DNA from: Actinomycetota bacterium
GTDB lineage: Bacteria > Actinomycetota > Thermoleophilia > UBA2241
NCBI GenBank assembly: GCA_003132645.1
Contig: PKYM01000329.1
Coordinates: forward strand, 7,111 to 13,674
Reading direction: 5' to 3'
DNA: 6,564 bases
The notes beneath the pieces are model-generated. The model saw only the letters and a program-made list of their open reading frames with translations. It was not told the origin of the DNA and made no database searches. Of the stretch, positions 1 through 6,564 are shown piece by piece. The stretch's first letter is position 1; each line of letters starts with the position of its first letter. Made by a program: the position numbers and the translations under genes.

Positions 1-727
1 CTGCCTGCCGCGGCCAATCGGGCGCGTCGGGCGGCGGCGTCCACGCTGCGGTTGCTGCGGACGCCTTGCGCCCGTCGACCTGCGCGGCGAGAGCGAGCGC
101 GCCACCCGGCGCCGCAACCTCGCCTGGGGTCGCGCCGCCACCCGGGGCCGCAACCTCGCCGGAGGCCGCACCCTCGCCCGGGGCCGCGTCGCCATCGGAC
201 ATCGCTTCGCTCCAGACCAGCCGGCCGGCCACGCGGCCGTCGTCGACCGGCGCCGCGAACCGGGTGGTCGCGGCCGGCACGCCGGCCGGTCTGCGGGCGG
301 CGGGCGGCTGCAGAGCCGACGCGGACGCTCTCGGGAGTCCGGCCGGCCCAGATGACCCGGCCGGCCGGGGCGGTCCAAAGATGAGGGTATGGCCGCCGGG
401 CACGTCGGGGGGGATCCGGGCGCGGTCGTCGGCTGTGACGCTCTCGGCTTCGGCTGGAGCGCTCTCGGCGGCTCCCGCGGCCGCCGCAGCGGCTACCGAG
501 GCGGCCTTGACCGCCGTCTGCCGGCGCACCCGGATGGCGGCTCTCTCGAGGACCCATTCGCGAGTCACCAGATCGGACCAGACGAGCTGGCGGCGGTTCT
601 CGAGGTCGAGGAGCTTGGCGGCGCTGATCTCGCCGATGCCCTGCAGGGAGAAGGTCTCGGTGGCGTCGTCGCAGGTGAGCGGAGCGCCGCCCAGCGGGTT
701 GTCGGATCGCAGCGCCCCGACCAGCAT
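1..727 (-). CDS. Unrecognised Ala/Pro/Gly-rich protein with hexapeptide repeats, 3' end beyond window
   Basis: An uninterrupted minus-strand frame of 242 codons runs from an ATG at 727 off the left edge. The start is supported by GAGGGGG at 733-739, five bases upstream. The frame stays open back to a TAG at 890-892, but it has no other ATG or GTG there, only TTGs at 751 and 868. Residues 1-75 look folded: one Cys (C19), a likely helix with SAAKLLDLENRR (35-46), LVWSD (48-52) and REWVLERA (56-63). Residues 76-96 are Ala-rich, with six Ala in a row. The rest is low complexity, rich in Ala, Pro and Gly, with hexapeptide repeats at 184-207 and a second LVWSE at 170-174. I see no signal peptide or membrane segment in the part present. 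I do not recognise the family. The N-terminal piece may be a small binding domain followed by a disordered linker, but that is inference. It lies downstream of gyrA on the same strand, with a 273-base gap that may hold its own promoter. That it is coding is likely; its function is unknown. Confidence 0.72.
   Translation of the reverse strand, partial: MLVGALRSDNPLGGAPLTCDDATETFSLQGIGEISAAKLLDLENRRQLVWSDLVTREWVLERAAIRVRRQTAVKAASVAAAAAAGAAESAPAEAESVTADDRARIPPDVPGGHTLIFGPPRPAGSSGPAGLPRASASALQPPAARRPAGVPAATTRFAAPVDDGRVAGRLVWSEAMSDGDAAPGEGAASGEVAAPGGGATPGEVAAPGGALALAAQVDGRKASAATAAWTPPPDAPDWPRQA
107..178 (-). repeat. Tandem 18-base repeat encoding GEVAAP-like hexapeptides
   Basis: Four consecutive hexapeptides are encoded here: GEGAAS, GEVAAP, GGGATP and GEVAAP (residues 184-207 of the unknown protein), preceded by a partial GDAAP. 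At DNA level the clearest similarity is at a 36-base period: 101-127 and 137-163 differ at only a few positions. The pattern keeps the reading frame, which supports this being a coding, disordered linker that grew by in-frame duplication. Confidence 0.75.
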
Positions 728-732
728 GTCCG

Positions 733-739
733 CCCCCTC
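733..739 (-). promoter_or_regulatory. Shine-Dalgarno of the unknown downstream gene
   Basis: GAGGGGG lies five bases before the ATG at 727. It is the only good Shine-Dalgarno in front of this open frame and decides the start. Confidence 0.6.
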
Positions 740-780
740 GCGCGATGGCAAAAGCCGGGCGCGCCCAGGCCCGACTCCGG

Positions 781-853
781 CGGGTCCGACCGGCGCTCCG
801 CGCGGACCCGACTTCCCCGGGGTCGGCTCGACGACAAGCCTTCGTCGGACCCG
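781..853. repeat. Overlapping inverted repeats between gyrA and the next gene
   Basis: CGGGTCCGAC (781-790) is a perfect 10-base inverted match to GTCGGACCCG (844-853). Nested inside is CCGAC (808-812) with GTCGG (822-826). A third hairpin, CGACGA (829-834) with TCGTCG (842-847), shares bases 844-847 with the outer arm, so the two cannot form together. There is no T-run, so this is not a standard intrinsic terminator. It could be a GC-rich transcription end for gyrBA, leader structure for the downstream gene, or chance in GC-rich DNA. Confidence 0.4.
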
Positions 854-899
854 AACGCTCTGGAGCAACGTTCGTATGAACCCGGGGCGCTAATCTTGG

Positions 900-905
900 A
901 TTGTA
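900..905 (-). promoter_or_regulatory. Weak -10-like box upstream of the unknown gene
   Basis: On the minus strand this reads TACAAT, five of six bases of the sigma-70 -10 consensus. No convincing -35 lies 16-18 bases upstream and there is no TG extension. If used, transcription would begin near 893 and leave a leader of about 165 bases before the ATG at 727, containing the inverted repeats at 781-853. The remaining part of the 273-base gap (906-1000) shows nothing I can name, and I find no T-tailed terminator for gyrA. Confidence 0.25.
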
Positions 906-1000
906 CTACCGTGAAGGGCTCTCCGGGCAGTCCCGGGTCTGAGGTCAAGTTCGCATCGGAATCGCAGCGCCGGGTGCGCCTTACACGACGGCAGTTTCGG

Positions 1001-3481
<2,481 letters not shown>

Positions 3482-3514
3482 GCATTGGCCCCAGACGCGC
3501 GCCCGCCGACTGCC
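3482..3514 (-). other. gyrB-gyrA intergenic spacer with weak ribosome binding site
   Basis: The 33-base gap between the gyrB stop and the gyrA ATG has no promoter or terminator signal. GGGG at 3489-3492 is the only Shine-Dalgarno-like element. An out-of-frame ATG lies four bases before the gyrA ATG. The spacing supports co-transcription of gyrB and gyrA. Confidence 0.5.
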
Positions 3515-5983
<2,469 letters not shown>

Positions 5984-5987
5984 TTAC

Positions 5988-5996
5988 ATTATACCA
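5988..5996 (-). promoter_or_regulatory. Extended -10 promoter of gyrBA
   Basis: The minus strand reads TGGTATAAT: a perfect TATAAT with the TGn extension. No -35 resembling TTGACA stands 16-18 bases upstream (TTCCAG at 17), as is typical for extended -10 promoters. Transcription would start near 5981 and give a leader of about 67 bases to the GTG at 5914. Position and orientation fit gyrB exactly. Confidence 0.7.
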
Positions 5997-6032
5997 TCCG
6001 TAGGGCTCGACTGGAAGCTGAGAGAGCCAACA

Positions 6033-6049
6033 AAATTGCCGCAAATTGC
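6033..6049. repeat. Two AAATTGC direct repeats 10 bases apart, upstream of gyrB promoter
   Basis: On the plus strand AAATTGC occurs at 6033-6039 and again at 6043-6049, one helical turn apart, in an AT-rich island within GC-rich DNA. Measured from the inferred start site near 5981 they lie at about -52 to -68. That is where an activator or UP-type element would sit. No known factor is identified. Confidence 0.4.
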
Positions 6050-6208
6050 GTGTTTTTCGCGACTCATCGGATGACATTGAGAGGGGTGTCGCGCACGTTC
6101 CAGCCGTACGGCCGCCCTGGGCGCCGCGGCGGGCACCGCCCGGATCGCTTGCGCTCCTTCTCGAACCGTGCGCGAATCGCGCGCGCTTGTCGTAATTCAT
6201 GCTTCGCC

Positions 6209-6222
6209 GCGCGAGCTCGCGC
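6209..6222. repeat. Perfect 14-base palindrome
   Basis: GCGCGAGCTCGCGC is identical on both strands. It lies between dciA and the gyrB promoter. It could be a dimer-protein site, but GC-rich DNA yields such palindromes by chance more often than balanced DNA. Confidence 0.5.
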
Positions 6223-6250
6223 TCCTGCCTTGGGACCCGTTCTCGCGACT

Positions 6251-6268
6251 CGCGGCCGAAGCGCCGCG
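6251..6268 (-). terminator. GC-rich hairpin after dciA, possible terminator
   Basis: On the minus strand CGCGGC-GCTTCG-GCCGCG forms a six-base-pair stem with a six-base loop, 23 bases past the dciA stop codon. A C(TTCG)G tetraloop fold is an alternative. There is no T-run after it, so it is at best a weak or non-canonical terminator. Confidence 0.35.
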
Positions 6269-6291
6269 TCCCCCCATGGCGGCCTCGGACG

Positions 6292-6564
6292 CTACTCCTC
6301 GTCTTCGTCGGGGGCTCTGTGCGGGCGTCCGACGACGAAGCGCAGACCGGTCACCGGCGTCGCCGGATCGTCGGCTCGCAACCTCTCGAGGATGACCGGC
6401 GTGAGATAGGTCAGCTCGTTCGACCAGATCGATGACTCGCACTCCACGGTGAGAATGCCACGCGACAGGCGCCGCGGTCGGGTCACCGCGACGACCTCGG
6501 CGCCGGCAGCCCGCGCCCAGCCGCGGTAAGCGCGGCCCTCGTCGCTGTCGGCGACCCGACCCAG
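6292..6564 (-). CDS. dciA: DciA (DUF721) replicative helicase loader, C-terminal part
   Basis: The last 90 codons are present; the 5' end lies beyond the right edge. DciA-family proteins interact with the DnaB helicase and help place it at the origin in bacteria that lack DnaC or DnaI. The visible sequence matches the DUF721 pattern: an N-terminal helix ending in GWARAAGAEVV, then TRPRRLSRGILTVECESS (the P..L..G.L.V.v.SS core), the WSNELTYLTPVILERL helix, and a final VTGLRFVVG strand, followed by an acidic tail DEDEE. It lies just upstream of gyrB on the same strand, as in actinobacterial origin clusters. It ends in TAG, and the 377-base gap with a promoter suggests gyrB is not expressed only by read-through. 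Assignment to the family is firm; the specific loader role is known from family studies. Confidence 0.9.
   Translation of the reverse strand: MGRVADSDEGRAYRGWARAAGAEVVAVTRPRRLSRGILTVECESSIWSNELTYLTPVILERLRADDPATPVTGLRFVVGRPHRAPDEDEE

Larger units (their letters stand above)
6064..6291. other. Non-coding gap between dciA and the gyrB control region
   Basis: No frame here looks like a gene. It contains several short symmetric sequences: TCATC-C-GATGA (6064-6074), a GGGC/GCCC hairpin (6130-6142), GCGCGA-A-TCGCGC (6170-6182), the 14-base palindrome GCGCGAGCTCGCGC (6209-6222), and a GC hairpin (6251-6268). I see no DnaA-box cluster, tRNA or second convincing promoter. Confidence 0.5.

Noticed and set aside
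66..893. Plus-strand open frame of 275 codons opposite the unknown gene
   Set aside because: It is Ala/Pro/Ser/Arg-rich without recognisable motifs. The minus frame has a better ribosome site, frame-keeping peptide repeats and the orientation of its neighbours. A small chance remains that the plus frame is real.
728..1000. tRNA-Ile/tRNA-Ala genes often found after gyrA in actinobacteria
   Set aside because: No cloverleaf, T-loop or anticodon arm could be found in the gap.
6155..6182. TTCGA-containing stretch resembling a tRNA T-loop
   Set aside because: The flanking bases do not form a T-stem and no acceptor, D or anticodon arms can be found around it.

Overview
The window is a high-GC bacterial chromosome segment carrying the DNA gyrase locus, with every supported gene on the minus strand. 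Read in the direction of transcription (right to left) it holds the 3' end of a DUF721/DciA gene (6292-6564), a 377-base gap with a promoter, gyrB (3515-5914), a 33-base gap, gyrA (1001-3481), a 273-base gap, and the first 242 codons of an unrecognised Ala/Pro/Gly-rich protein (1-727, running off the left edge). The order DciA - GyrB - GyrA is that of the replication-origin cluster (dnaA-dnaN-recF-dciA-gyrB-gyrA) known from Actinomycetota. Together with the high GC, a second GyrA-box-like motif and the style of both gyrase proteins, it suggests an actinobacterium, possibly Thermoleophilia. The first half of the GyrA breakage-reunion domain also recalls Planctomycetota sequences, so the phylum is a judgement from memory, not a search result.

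How the genes work together: DciA is the loader/partner of the replicative helicase DnaB, and GyrB and GyrA form the A2B2 gyrase that removes the positive supercoils made ahead of the fork. gyrB and gyrA are almost certainly co-transcribed. An extended -10 promoter (TGGTATAAT, 5988-5996) lies just upstream of gyrB, so gyrBA can be expressed independently of dciA. Two AAATTGC repeats exactly 10 bases apart sit further upstream and could be an activator or UP-type element.

The region downstream of gyrA is the least explained part. A gap with overlapping inverted repeats and a weak -10-like box leads into a good Shine-Dalgarno and ATG for an open frame with a folded-looking N-terminal ~75 residues, then a low-complexity region with GEVAAP-type hexapeptide repeats. 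I do not recognise this protein.

Overall this is a housekeeping region. I see no mobile element, CRISPR array, tRNA, rRNA or defence system. The points worth a second look are the unusual quinolone-pocket residue and GyrA boxes, the long GyrB with a large C-terminal insertion, the regulatory DNA before gyrB, and the unknown downstream gene.
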